A stretch of 64,000 nucleotides of DNA from Chimonanthus salicifolius (GCA_013350335.1 CM023537.1:14388884-14452883); one strand, 5' to 3'. Positions 40,153-52,654 are shown, counted from the stretch's first letter. Notes: generated from the letters alone by a model not told the origin. Translations and numbers: made by a program.

Positions 40153-41126
40153 ATATTTCCATTGAATAGTTGAAATCAGGAAGAAGCTATGCATCCTCTT
40201 CACTGTTTGTTATCTGGAATAATATAATGTGTTCCCCATAGCTATATCTATTAGATCGATTAATGTCGGAAAGAAGATTAGGGGTGTCAGTTCAGGATAC
40301 AGATTAACTATTTTTACCAGTACTTCCTTATGAAGCATTTTCTGGATGTATTTTATGATTTACTATGCAGGCTACGGCCATCCAATTTCAAATCAAATAG
40401 TGATAGAATGATGGGTTTTATCATGCACTAGATTTCTCTGCAACTATGCTTGTGAATTGACGAATTGTTTTAAATGTATTTTTCTTTAAAGTTTCAATTT
40501 TAATGCAGGGTTGCCCTTCCAAGTTTTCATTACTATCTTAGAACTTAGTTACAATTGGCTCTAATTTTAGTCATTTATTTAAAAAAAAATAAAAAAGTTA
40601 TTTTAATAGACTCATACACTGCCTTATTTTAAAAAACAGTGATGATATCTATGGTCTTAGCTCACCAACTTTGTGTCCCATGTATAGATTTAAGGGCTAT
40701 TTGTCATTTTCCAAATGTGGAAATGGGGAGCATGGAAAAGATCTTTATCTCTTCGTATATGATATAAGGTGTGTTTTCAAGAACACAAAAAAAAAAAAAA
40801 AAAAAAATCGATGGGTATCCCACAGTGTCCCATGTAAATTAAAAAAAAAAAAAAAGAAAGATTTCAAGAAATCTATTTCCCATAGGAGTGGATAGGAAAA
40901 TTTAACTGAGAAAAAGAAAGGTTTTCTTAGTCGGCAAGAAAATACTTCGTTTATTCTTAATAAAAATAAAGATTTCATTGTAAACAATAAAATGTCAAAT
41001 TTCTAAGTCCAGCCGAACTTAAATATACTTTTTTAATAAAATTGTTTTCTTGAAAATTAGACAACAACTTCCAATTATAGAGGCTGGAGTTGGGTCAGTC
41101 AAACTCAAGTCCTAACCATTTTAAAG
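40153..41126. other. Downstream region of OPR-C, no gene seen
   Basis: Lacks the hAT-like insert; 40282-40372 (GGGGTGTCAGTTCAGGATAC...) stands in its place. Two A-rich runs (40787-40807 and 40841-40855) flank a short segment absent from units 1 and 2, possibly a retroposed fragment. Confidence 0.45.
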
Positions 41127-41190
41127 CAGGGAAACAAATATCTGTATCAGTCGATATATATCGGTTTTAAAGCTTATATATATCGGCTTT
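41127..41190. mobile_element. Truncated CGATAT-rich MITE at the unit 3/unit 4 seam
   Basis: Starts CAGGGAAACAAATATCTGTA like its counterparts but stops after about 60 bp at TATCGGCTTT, joined to CATATGCTCTTAAGAGTTAG, which is internal to the next unit. This marks a junction deletion. Confidence 0.65.
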
Positions 41191-42944
41191 CATATGCTCT
41201 TAAGAGTTAGTCAGATAAAACGTCTAAATACCTTTCGGTCATAAAAAATGACCTCTAATGAGAGAAGAAAGCAAAGGTGACCTCACATTCTCTCCCATCT
41301 GCACCTACCTAATTAAATGGGTCACCTTAGCATAAATTTAATGTGGTCAACTCACCTTCTTATGAAACAGGGACAAGTTAGATGTCCCAACCTCCTTGAG
41401 AGTCCAAACAAAACCTGCATTTGCTCACTGACTTGATCATTAATCTGTGGCTGGACCACCATTCATTCAATGCAATGCACAGCTTAGTGGGCCTTTTCAT
41501 CACCAAACATGTGATGCTCAGATCACTTTCTTAGTTCTTCATTTCATAAGTCACAGCCATATTTAAAATTTCATTGTTTATTATTCTATACTACTATCAC
41601 ATTATGTACATATTCAACACTCAAGCTGTATACTAACTCTTTGCTCTCTCTCTCTGCGCTTTTCATTTATCAAGAAACAGGGTAAAAGAAAAGCTTTATT
41701 TCTTTCATTTTAACAATTTTAGGTAATTACTTGAAACATTTTAGAAAAACTTTATTATATAAATATAACTATAGTTGCACATATACAAGGCCGGTTTAAC
41801 CCATAAGTTAAAAAGGCAACGGCCTGAGGCCCACGGTTAGGAAGTCCCAATTTTTTAGTTATCGCATAGTGTATTTCCATAAAACCCTTTTTAGATACTG
41901 CATAGATGCATAATATATTACTGCAACCCTTTTTCAGTTACAGCATAGACGCATAAACTTCAAAAAATTCTTTTTATTATATATAATTAAATATTATTTA
42001 TAATGATATCTTAAATACCAAGAAGGTCCTGTTTAGATTTTTTGTCTTAGGTCTGAACTTGTGTCGACATGGCCATATAAATAAAATAATTTACAAAAGT
42101 GTTACTACCACCTGATCATTTGTTACTCTTATTATTAGTTATCTGATCTACTGACTGAAACACGTTCTATTGCCAAAAATGACTTTTTTGATATCCAAAC
42201 TTCAGTTGCTCTCCGTAGAGGCCCCTTAAATTTGACAGGGCATGTTAGACAATGTCCTAATGGAACTTGTATTTAAGACTCATAGAGGGTGATGTACTTC
42301 AAAATTAATTTCTATGTACAAATTCGTGAAAGGAACTAATTATTATGATTTACGAAATGATGAAATAGAATAATAGAATTTGAAAAGCCGACTTTATATA
42401 GATAAAATTCAAATTATGATGACGATCATTATAATGAAATAACTTATTAATTTGCATTCTTTTATCACTTTGATGGGTGATGAGGATTATATTTTCTTTA
42501 CCTTCTATTAGCCATTGGGTATACTTTTCTATATTTTTGTTAGGACTTAAATATCCATTCTAAAAAATTAGTCTGTTAAATGGAATCATTTAACTCTTTT
42601 TTCTTTTCAGATCAAGGTGTCCGAGTCGTTTAAAACACGTTGACTAATCACAGAAGTGATCCAAGTCTTTTATAAATTCCTAAAAATCCTTGTGATCTAA
42701 AGGAATGATCAAAATAAGATTAGCTATGTCCTCAAACTTATTCAAAGTTGGACAATTTTCACATTGACCTAGTTAACCGTCTATCTACTCGATTGTGTTG
42801 GCTTGTGTTGAGTTGGTGACAAGAGGTTATTAGACATTTTTTGTTCTAACTTTATTTAATTTTTTATAAAATATAAAAAAAAAATGATATAATTTTTTTA
42901 AAAAATTTGATAGTGTTGGACCACAAGGGCCAGAACTTTAGATC
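41191..42944. other. Upstream region of the unit 4 GDSL gene, no gene seen
   Basis: To about 41985 it matches the start of the other units; from ATATAATTAAATATTA on it is unit 4 only and shows the uninterrupted site where units 1-3 carry the MULE-related element. A hAT-like stretch (CAAGGCCGGTTTAACCCATA, GGCAACGGCCTGAGGCCC) lies at 41789-41838. No conserved frame. Confidence 0.5.
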
Positions 42945-42951
42945 AAAAGAG

Positions 42952-43252
42952 GGGTAGCGATCCTCCAATGGGAGGTTTGTGTAATTAAAAACGAGTTTTA
43001 GTATATTGTCAAGTTTACCCTTTGCATAAATAGTAAATTTCAGGTGAGTCGATTTTACTGTTCATACGAAGAGTAAAATTTCGGTGAGCCGATTTTACTG
43101 TTCATACGAAGGGTAAATTTTCGACCGAGTCAACTTTACTGTTCATGCGAATTTCGGTGAGCTGGTTTTACTGCTAATGCAAAGAGTAAAATTAGTAATA
43201 TACGAAAACCTATGTCTAATTATATAAAATTCCCATAGGAGGATCGCTGCCC
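42952..43252. mobile_element. 301-bp MITE with AAAAGAG target duplication
   Basis: Ends GGGTAGCGATCCTCCAATGG and, reversed, GGGCAGCGATCCTCCTATGG are near-perfect inverted repeats. The flank AAAAGAG occurs at 42945-42951 and 43253-43259. Inside are three imperfect direct repeats of about 55 bp (GATTTTACTGTTCATACGAA). Confidence 0.85.
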
Positions 43253-43424
43253 AAAAGAGATGGAAGTAGACATATTTAAATTTTCCCCTTAAATCATATT
43301 AGAAATGCTCTCGGTGAGGCAACTCATGTTGGTTCTCTAAAAATAACGATGCATTTAAAGCACATGAATCCTAACACATGCATGACATGCACTAGACCCC
43401 CGAAACTGGAAATCCCTTCCCAAG

Positions 43425-43426
<2 letters not shown>

Positions 43427-43469
<43 letters not shown>
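43427..43469. repeat. AT dinucleotide microsatellite
   Basis: About 21 uninterrupted AT repeats, roughly 390 bp before the GDSL start codon. A second AT run lies in GDSL intron 2 near 45177-45210. Confidence 0.95.
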
Positions 43470-43471
<2 letters not shown>

Positions 43472-43853
43472 TTCCCATATATATCATACAAAGAGAGTAG
43501 ATTAGAGTAAAAGCAAATGAACAATCATAATGCTGATTGGTGCTTGTTTAAATTTAATATGCTGACACCAAAATTTTGCCATAGTACTAATCACTAATCA
43601 GCATAATCACTCTGAGAATTTCCATTTACAGGTAACTAGATAAGTATTATTATGTTCTTTTGAGTTTTGACAAGAGCAATTTACCATAGACATTAATGGC
43701 ATTTTTAAAACTCTCTTCTTCCCCTATTTACTGCTCTGTAAAAACACTGTACACATTAATTACTTTCTTTCTACCGACCAACTTCCTCCCCCTTCAGAGC
43801 TATTAATCCCCCTCTTTTCCACTCCATTTCGTCAACTCTCTCCTCTCTCTCTA

Positions 43854-45174
43854 ATGGCTCGGTTTTGCTGCTGGTTTTTCTTGTTCATGTTGATGGGGTC
43901 TAGGGTTTTAGGTCAAGAGGAAGGAGGAAGCAAAGGGGAGATGGTGCCTGCCATGTTTATATTTGGAGACTCACTCATTGACAGTGGCAACAACAACAAT
44001 CTTCCATCGTTTGCTAAAGCAAATTACTACCCATATGGGATTGATTTCTCTGGTGGGCCTACTGGAAGGTTTTCTAATGGTTACACCATTGTTGATGAAA
44101 TAGGTGAAGCCTTCTTACTAATGATTTTCTTTTTAAATTTATGTGTGGAAAATCATTGAAATTGCACATAAAACCTCCACGAGTGATATCCACCGCCGTT
44201 AGAGAACTTCTTTCTAATTATTTTGTTTTAATTTTTCTTATTATTCAAAGTGTTCATACGTCTCATCCCACTATTTTTTATTTATTTTGTTTTTAATTAG
44301 AGGTAATACAGATATTCTCTTTCATATATTTCATGTACTTCAGCATCTGAGTTATTTCTTGTACTTCATAAATCAAGTCATGGGAAATTGAATTGTACTT
44401 TTCCTATTTTCCTTATCATTTATTGTTCGCTCTGCTTTATTCACTTCAAGACTGGGACCTTTAAACCAGAACCAAACTGGTTAAAAAAACAAAAACCTAG
44501 GTTGAGGTCAGATGCTTCTGTCTGGTAAGTAGGAGAAAAAAAATTATTGTATATATCTAAACACACTATATTAATACTATTTTGGTTAAAAAATGAAAAG
44601 ATTAAAATATGTAATATACAAGAAAAAGAGAATTCCATAGAGAAATTTAATGATATCAAGCTGTGAACTGCTTAGGGAGATTATTTTGGTCTCACAGCTT
44701 TACCCAAAAGAAATCATTTTCTAAAACTGGGCTTGAGTGCAAGAATAACCATAGGCCGCCATGTTATCTTAAACATATAACAGTTGTTGCTCATGCACTT
44801 AATATTCTATTTATCTAATAATATATATAAGAGAATATTTTGTATTTATATTAAAAATATGTTGAGATATGAAGGAGATATCTAAAGATTTACAAGGAAT
44901 TGGATCACTCCATCTGTCAAGCTAGTCTTCTCAACTGAGAGTCGAGAAAGATGATAATAATGAAAATACTTTTCTCTATTGTTACAGCCGAGCTTCTGGG
45001 GCTTCCTTTGATTCCTGCCTACTCGCAAGCTTCAGGAGACGATGTTCTTCATGGTGTCAGCTATGCATCTGCAGCTGCAGGAATCCTCGACATTACTGGC
45101 AGAAACTTTGTAAAGCTCGCCTTCACTCTCATGATCATTATATACACTCCATTTCAGCATTGTTGCATGAATGA

Positions 45175-45213
<39 letters not shown>

Positions 45214-45849
45214 CATGACTGTGATAATCATAGTAGAATCATTATCACAACTATCCTGAGCTTTTTTCTCCTCTCAATTCTAACATAAATCATTTCCTTA
45301 ATATCCCACACTTAAAATTTTCAATTTTTTTTAACATCAAGGTGTTCAGGCCTTTTAGAGTAACATACTGATCTTTGGAGCTTTGCAAAGCTCCTTATCT
45401 ACACACATTGGATAACAATATTGTGTTGGAAGTGATTTGAATTCAAGATCTCCTGCATCTCAGACGGGTTCTTGGCCGCCAAATCAACCCTAATGAGTTC
45501 AGTCTAAAATTTTCTTTTTATCACCACATATTGATAAAAAAAAAATATTTATTTGTAAATAACCCATTTTTATATGAGTTGATATAAACAGTAGTGATCG
45601 CATGCAGGTTAGTCGCATACCCTTCAACCAATAGATCAAGAACTTTGAGACCTACTCTGGATTAGATCACTGACCACCTCGGTGCAGATGGTGTTGCACA
45701 GGCAATCAACAAATGCATCTGCTTCATCGGCATTGGCAGCAATGACTACCTCAACAATTACTTGTTGCCCAACTACAACACTCGCAATCAATATAATTTG
45801 ACCCAGTATGCCAGCCTCTTGGTTCAAGAGTACACTCGTGAGCTAACTA
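43854..45849 (+). pseudogene. GDSL esterase/lipase, unit 4: exons 1-3, broken in exon 3, 3' part missing
   Basis: Secreted GDSL lipases hydrolyse esters at the cell wall or surface. Exon 1 (43854-44103) codes a signal peptide ([20 protein letters not shown]) and block [16 protein letters not shown], with the catalytic serine. Exon 2 (44988-45109) codes AELLGLPLIPAYSQASGDD through block II (SYASAAAGILDITGRNF). Exon 3 (45608-45849) has a TAG at 45632-45634 where the other units have CAG, a one-base insertion in the ETTLDQ codons (GACCTACTC), and an altered donor. Block III survives as GIGSNDY. No exon after 3, so the final Asp-His block is absent. Only unit 4 keeps exon 1 and a promoter. Probably the least rearranged 5' end; at best a short secreted fragment of about 130 residues could be made. 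Confidence 0.85.
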
Positions 45850-46219
45850 GTGAGTAGGCGTTTTACATGGGTACAATCTTGAGATTCATTCATGACTTTT
45901 TACATGTCTAATGAGGTCCAGTGTTACAAAACAAGTTCAATGTTGATATTTTGTTGATGCATAAACTATTTTTTATTGAAAGATAATGTTACTTGTTCAT
46001 ATACTTTATATGCATATAGAGCACAAAATAAAGAGCTAAAAATTTACAGTGCAACTTATTAAAACTCATTTTTATAGTTTAGAAATTGTGAATTCAAGTC
46101 TTATAGACATCAGCCATAGTTGTGTCCATAAAAATAATTTGTCCATATTGATAGGACAAATAATGATGACGATGAGATTATGAGAATAAAGCTCAATAAC
46201 ATCTTATTTAGAGAATTGA

Positions 46220-46543
46220 TTTTTACACTGAATAAATTACTCATGATACACTAAGTAAAATTCCCATTCTACCCTTTTACCTTCATTTACATTCTTTTTC
46301 TCTCGTTCGTTCCTTTCACCACCGACAACAGCTCGTCTCGGGGATTCATCGACTCCGGCGCTATCTTCTTCTTCCATGAGCACATCCTCACCTGATTCCG
46401 GCATGGCTGCTGTGTGTGGTGACGGGATTCCCCTTCCCGAAGAACAAGAGAAAAAGAGAATGCGAATGAACGTGGAAGGGTAGAATGGAAAATTTCAAAA
46501 ACAAATTCAATGGTGTATCGTGAGTAATTTGGCTGGTGTAAAC
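46220..46543. mobile_element. MITE downstream of the unit 4 GDSL fragment
   Basis: Counterpart of 15180-15513 and 30880-31212, with both inverted ends present. Confidence 0.65.
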
Positions 46544-46731
46544 GTCAACCCCGACGTGGGAGAGCTGGAGAGTACAGAAAGGATGGAAGAAGTGGCCTAA
46601 GCTCCTTTCCCTAGGTTCAATGAATGTAGACTGATGAAATATGGAACTATGACTTGAGAATTACTTGGATATTTTAAAAAAGATGATAACCTTTTGAAAA
46701 GAAGTGAGAGTTCAAATATATATTAAATATA

Positions 46732-47557
46732 GGCCATCCATTTACACACCCAGATTTTCTGCCTCTACACACTCATTTTCGGGTGCGGGTGGCAAATTAC
46801 CGTTTTGCCCCCACGTTCCCATTCGTTGGAACAAATGCTCAGTTCATTTCTCCATTCGTTCGAACGAATGGACGCATACCTCCTCTGTTTTCATTCATTC
46901 GAACAAATTCCCACTTCATTTCGGATTCGTTCGAATGAATACATGCATCCTGCCGAGATTTTGACTCATTCGAACAAATGCCCATGTGTAAAATCCATTC
47001 ATTCGAATGAAAAATTCATTCGAACGAATTCCCCAGTGTAAATTCCATTCATTCGAATGAATGAGCATAAGCTGTTCATTTGTTCGAATGAATCCATCCA
47101 TTCATTCGAACGACTGAATCAGAGGGGACTAGAAAATGACAGTCCTTTGATCGAATGCCATTCGTTCGAATCAATCAACCTATTCATTCGAATGAATGCA
47201 CGTCTATATGCCATTCGTTCGAATGAATGGGTTGATTCATTCGAACGAATGACATTTAAGGTGTCATTCATTCGAATGAATTGACTGATTCATTCGAACG
47301 AATGTATCAGAGAGGACTGGAAAATGACAGTCCTTCTCTCGAATGGCATTCGTTCGAATGAATCAGTCAATTCATTCGAATGAATCAACCCATTTATTCG
47401 AACGAATGTATCAGAGAGGACTGGAAAATGACAGTCCTTCTCTCGAATGGCATTCGTTCGAATGAATCAGTCCATTCATTCGAACGAATGACATCTTAAA
47501 TGTCATTCGTTCGAATGAATCAACCTATTCATTCGAACTAATGCCAACTTATATAAG
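46732..47557 (+). repeat. Left terminal inverted repeat with a TTCGAA palindrome array
   Basis: After the ~100-bp outer end come about 20 close matches to ATTCATTCGAATGAAT or ATTCGTTCGAACGAAT, each a 16-bp palindrome, spaced mostly 20-60 bp apart to 47540. Inside the array a segment reading GAGGACTGGAAAATGACAGT is itself repeated. The mirror-image array fills the right end. Confidence 0.88.
47549..47557 (+). promoter_or_regulatory. Candidate TATA box of the MULE transposase gene
   Basis: TTATATAAG lies at the inner edge of the left terminal repeat, pointing towards the transposase. The mirror TATA at 52861-52870 points the other way, as in MuDR where both genes are promoted from the terminal repeats. 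Confidence 0.5.
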
Positions 47558-47639
47558 TGATCTTCCACGAAATTCCACTCGTTTTATTCCATTCTAAACT
47601 CTAAACCGTAGTTTCTCTCTCTCTCTCCCTTCGTCCTTG

Positions 47640-48210
47640 AACCCCTTTTTGAATCCCTTCTCCTTTAAACCCCATTTTGAACTCCCTTTTCAATCCCAAA
47701 CCCTTGAACCCCATTTCTATCCCAAACCCTTAAACCCCATTTTAGACCACCTTCTTCAAAGAGTTCTCCTTAAAACCCCATTTTCAACCCCATTTTCAAT
47801 CCAAAACCCTTGAACCCCATTTCAATCCGAAACCCTTGAACCCCATTTCAATCCGAAACCCATAAACCCCATTTTGAACCACCTTCTTCAAAGATTTCTC
47901 CTTAAAACCCCATTTTTAATCCCCTTTTCAATCCCAAACTCTTGAACCCCATTTCAATCTGAAACCCATAAACCCCATTTTGAACCACCTTTTTCAAAGA
48001 TTTCTCCTTAAAACCCCATTTTCAACCCCCTTTTCAATCCCAAACCCTTGAACCCCATTTCAATCCGAAACCCATAAACCCCATTTTGAACTACCTTCTT
48101 CAAAGATTTCTCCTTAAAACCCCATTTTCAACCCCCCTTTTCAATCTCAAATCCTTGAACCCCATTTCAATTCGAAACCCATAAACCCCCTTTTCATTCT
48201 CTTCTCTCTT
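47640..48210. repeat. 106-bp tandem repeats in the transposase leader
   Basis: Blocks starting CTCCTTAAAACCCCATTTT begin at 47766, 47898, 48004 and 48110 (spacing 132, 106, 106), made of shorter CCCCATTTyrAACC / CCCTTGAACC motifs. C-rich on the coding strand with almost no ATG, compatible with a long 5' leader; a GGTAACTC donor near 48269 may start a leader intron. Confidence 0.8.
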
Positions 48211-48334
48211 ATCTCGGTTCGAAGTTGTTCTCTTCAAGCTATTGTCTGGATCTCTTATCTCGAATCGGAGGTAACTCGCTCTCTTATCTCATTATTATTA
48301 GCGTTTTAGTGGTAGTTTTTAATCCTGAAGTAGC

Positions 48335-50524
48335 ATGGAGTTTGTTGAGGGATGTTTTGAAAGTCGTGAGGACCATATAAATTATGTTAAGAATATCTCT
48401 TATGAAAAAGGATTTGTAACTACTATAAAGAGGTCATGTAATAAGGAAAAGAAAGTAGTCATTGGCTGCGATAGAGGAGGTAAATACCGCAGCACGATTA
48501 GCGTGGAAGATGATGCGAGAAAAAAGAAAGCATACTCCCTCCAATTCAATTGTCCTTTTCAAGTGAAAGGTAAACAGATTGTTAATGGGTCATGGAAGTT
48601 GACCATAAAGAGTTTAGATCACAATCATGATATATCGGAGGTATTATTAGGTTATCCAAGTACAAGATGTTTTTCAGATCCTGAGAAAAGAATGATCATT
48701 GAAATGCGGGGTTGCAATATACCACCACGGCAAATTTTGACGACCCTTAGAAAGCAAAATTCAGATATTGAAATATCAGCGGGTGATTTGTACAACTTTT
48801 GTTCTGCGCTTCGGAAAGAGTAAGTAAGGGGTCAAACTACAATTCAAGCTTTGATAGATGATCTTCAAGAAGGTGATTACCAATATTTTCTTGACCATGA
48901 CAATGATGGTCATTTGTCCCATCTATTTTTTGCATATCCAAAGTTCATTTTTCTTACCAAGAGCTACCATAATGTCCTTCTAATAGATTGCACGTACAAA
49001 ACCAACAAATATCATATGTCATTGTTTCATATTGTTGGTGTAACATGTTTCAATAAGAACTTTTGCTCATGCTTTGCATTCCTACGAAATGAGAAATTTG
49101 AAAATTATGTATGAGCATTATAGATGTTTAAAAAAGTCTTTGGAGTGCAGCATGATCGACTAGTTCTTTTGACTAATAGGGAATTGGCGTTAAAGAATGT
49201 CATTGATTTGGAGTTCCCTAATGCTGTACATATTTTATGTTCTTGACACATCAATAAGAATATTCTTACTCGTTGTAAACCTATGTTTAAGAAAATCGAA
49301 GATTGAATGCATTTTTTACCTAATGGAATAACCTGATTGAGTCCCCAACCGAAGAAGCATTCAATACAGCGTTTGAGGCATTCAAACAGAATTTCAGAGA
49401 TGAATCGCAGGCAGTGAACTACTTAACAAGGACGTGGATCCCACTTAGAAAACTAATTCGTCAAGGCATGGATAGAATGGAGTTTACAGTTTAAGAATCG
49501 AGTTACTTCAAGGGTTGAGGGTGCAAATTCTTCACTGAAAAATTATATATCTAAATCTACAGGTGATCTAGATGTTGTCCGAAGAAAGGATAGTCTATGT
49601 CATTGAAAATCAATTTGAAGAGTTCAAGATTCAACTTGAGGATGAGAAAATTCGGTTTGCATGTGATGTGTCTATTCCTTTCTTTGATGAATTGAACGGC
49701 AAAGTTTCTCATTTCGCAATGAATGAGGTTTACAACCGATATGATATGCTTATGAACCGATCATTTTCACCCATCTGTACGAAAGAGTTTACAGCTTCAA
49801 TAGGGCCTACCGTGTGCGCACAAAATGCAATGGATGGATAAATTACATTTGGATGATATACACCCACAATGGAGAATCGACTTAATCTCATTGGACGGGT
49901 TAAATGTTGTAAGGCAGAGGCCCAGAGATGTATTGGACGTACACTTTGAAGGTATTAAGAACAAATATGGACATTTGTCTTTGTATGATCAAGAGGTGCT
50001 CCTAAATCATCTCCAAAATCTTGTCATCCATGATAAGCCAATTAGTAACCCTATTATGCAATATTCTAGAGGACGTCATCCAGGTTCAAGGAATTCTACA
50101 TAGGGCCAAACATCTACATGTCGAGATCCTTCTGCATTTGAGATTGTAGAAAATCAACTAAATGGAAAAAGATGTGGGTTATGCAAAAAATAATGGTCAT
50201 ACGAGGAGAAATTGTCCGAATAAGCCACCTTCTTCACAAGCATCTACGAGTGTAGATTTAAATGCTGATTATAATGTAGGTGATTTCCATGAATCACAAA
50301 CAACGAGTTTTCCACAGGATAGTGGATCTTACAACTTTGGTGACGATTCAACATATAACTCTACAGAAATGACCGAACTAAGTTCATTCCTTAAAAATCT
50401 TATATGTATTTACCTATCAACATATAACTTTTCCATATGTTCTAATATGATTTTTTTAAATGTTATGCAGTGGTCTGGTGATCTTAGAGATAATGACGAT
50501 TTCATGCAATGGTGGAATCAATGA
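48335..50524 (+). pseudogene. MULE transposase (FAR1-related), multiple stops and frameshifts
   Basis: The N-terminal open stretch (48335-48820, 162 codons) resembles the FAR1 DNA-binding domain (C..NCPF, then W.LTI..LDHNHD). After a TAA the same frame continues (48824-49111) into the MULE catalytic core: IQALIDDLQEGDYQY, LIDCTYKTNKY with the first catalytic Asp, HIVGVTCFNKNF. Further stops replace Trp in NYV-W-AL (49112), CS-W-HINKN (about 49244) and ED-W (about 49304). Then TRTWIPLRKLI, a stop, VEGANSSLKNYISKSTGD, and a frame change into IENQFEEFKIQLEDEK. The SWIM zinc motif (ICTKEFTASIG | LPCAHKMQ) is split by a frameshift near 49805, and the C-terminal zinc knuckle (CGLCK | NNGHTRRNCP) by another near 50190. 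A last small exon (50470-50524, ending QWWNQ) may follow an intron. Not functional. Confidence 0.85.
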
Positions 50525-50924
50525 AGTGAAGATAGGAGTGTCAATCTATTCATTTTAAGTGGAAAATGTATTCATTTTAAGGTAGGAATGCTCTTGAATG
50601 TACTCTCTTTTATATTAAGCATGATCTTGAACGGCTTCCGTGAAGTAGGCTTATTTTGATATTTAAGTTTGGAATGCTTTTGTCAGCTTCAATGTATTCA
50701 TTTTAAGTGGAAAATGAAGTTGATTTATGGAGAGTATGAAAATCAAATGAAATATAAAATTTAAATGGAGCAGCAGTTCAAAATAACATGTTTAAAGTAA
50801 TGACCTAATTCACAATGAAAATCTGATAAATAATATAACATGTTCATTCAAATATGAAATTTACATCTCTTTTACATGTCAATAAAAAAAATCAATAGTA
50901 CATCAAATACAAATAATATCCGGA

Positions 50925-52410
50925 TCAGAGGTAGAAGGTGAAGCAGGTGATGCAGTAGGAGGTGCAGCAGGAGGAGTAGGAGGAGCAAACTGAGGATCGC
51001 ACGAATGGAATAACTGCAGTCGAACCAGGAAGGGGGCGCAAGGCTGCTGTAACTCTAGTCAGCACAGAACGGGGGTCAGTACCATCTGATCCACTCTGTA
51101 GTGTAACGGGGCGAGAAGGTCGTGCAACTCCAGTCGCACGAGGCAATGGAGCAGAAGCTGCTGCTAATCCAACCATCAAAGAACGGGGCCCAGAACTAGC
51201 ACTACCAGATTCCCCCGATGCTGATCTTGCTCGTTTAGTACGAGTAGGGGTGCCAGATGATGCTCCTGCTAGTTCAGCTACCTCTCCAGATGGACGAACA
51301 AGGGGAAAAAACTGCTCCTACAAACTCGGGTGATACCCTTGCTTGTACAGTACCATCTGGTTCTGTAGATAGGAATGTTGTTATCCCCCTCACTTGTGCT
51401 AAAAGCATTGTCAACTACAAAGTATCTAAAATCTGGCTCTGCATAACATCCATCCTTGCGGTAAGCTAATCATATCTCTACACCTGCTGATCATATCTCT
51501 GCTCCATTTTCTCCTCTAGAGCAGAAATGCTAGCAAGAATCTGCTGCGTATCAACTGCTGCAACAGTCGGAGGACTCCCTGCCTCACGTGGGTCGCGTGC
51601 CTCATTGCCCTCAGATGGCCCAGGTGGCTCAAGTGCCGCACGCGCCTCAGATGGCTCACGTGAACTGTGAACCTGAGGTGCCTCGACAACTTTGGGGAGC
51701 TATTTCTTACTAGCTCTGTCGAGGTGGAATCCCATCTTCTTCAAAGTTAACTCATTAAAATTATCATAGCGATCTATAGATACTTTATCATCGAGGAGAA
51801 GAGGGATTCCACGTTTTTCAAAAAATGAACATAGAAAAAGACCGTACGGAAGACTACATCTTCTGGTCTTCATGCATGATGCACCAAATAAGAAACACTT
51901 CAAACCATGTCACACTAGAATGCCCTTTTCTAGGAAAAAAGCAATTGACAATTATTTGATAGATGATTCGTACTTTAATGTAAGCATGATCAGTGGGGGG
52001 TCTTCTTCTCTGTGATATCCGTCCTCCCACACATCTCGTTGAGGGCTACCAAAATATCGAACCCCTCAATATCAGTGATCCATGTACGACTATCATACCT
52101 TCTAACTGACGTCTTTTAGAAAATTATATAGGTAATACAACCTTTCCCCTGTAATCACAATTTCTTGGCCTCGGACGATTGTCTTAACCGTCTCATCATC
52201 CATTTTTTCTACATTCGCATAAAATTCTTTTACTAAACTAGGGTACATATCACATTTCAATGACAAAAATGAACCCCAACCCATTTCTTCAAAATAAGAT
52301 TCGGTTTTTAAACTGAATTGTGTGAAAAAAGAAAGGTCAACGATTTTACCAAAAATATACGATCGTGTGCAAAAATCGTCTCGGTAGAGAGTCACGGCTT
52401 CAGAAGACAT
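50925..52410 (-). pseudogene. Second MULE gene, similar to putative plant transposon protein family
   Basis: Reads from 52410 towards 50925, convergent with the transposase. The first open part (52410-52102) contains YPSLVKEFYANVEKMDDETV and VRGQEIVITGERLYYLYNF, the pattern I associate with the plant family often labelled putative plant transposon protein (Transposase_32). After a stop, pieces in shifting frames continue the family pattern: RYDSRTWITDIEGFDILVAL, then YQIIVNCFFPRKGHSSVTW, then RRCSLPYGLFLCSFFEKRG and LTLKKMGFHLDRASKK (51903-51700). An acidic, Pro-rich tail with a possible coiled coil (ISALEEKMEQRYDQQVQRYD) follows. Its role in transposition is unknown; mudrB of MuDR occupies the same place but I see no similarity to it. 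Confidence 0.6.
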
Positions 52411-52654
52411 GAAATGCGTCGGGTCGAATATCGTGTCTTTCTTTTATTTCTTCCCTCCCTTTGTTGTGTTGAAGATGCCATTTACACGGTGTATTTTTGG
52501 AAAGAGAGAAAGAAAGAGGGAGAGAGAAAAATTAAAATGGAAAGGGTGTAGGGTGATTGGTTCGAATGAATGGGTGTGATTGGTTCGAATGAATGGGGGT
52601 GATTGGTTCAAATGAATGAGGAGAGGTTCGAATGAATGGGGGATTTCCGAAATT

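Noticed and set aside
46704..47284. Open frames rich in IHSNE/IRSNE/FIRMN repeats (also 52616-53803)
   Set aside because: Translations of the TTCGAA palindrome arrays in the MULE arms; the same text arises in several frames and both strands.
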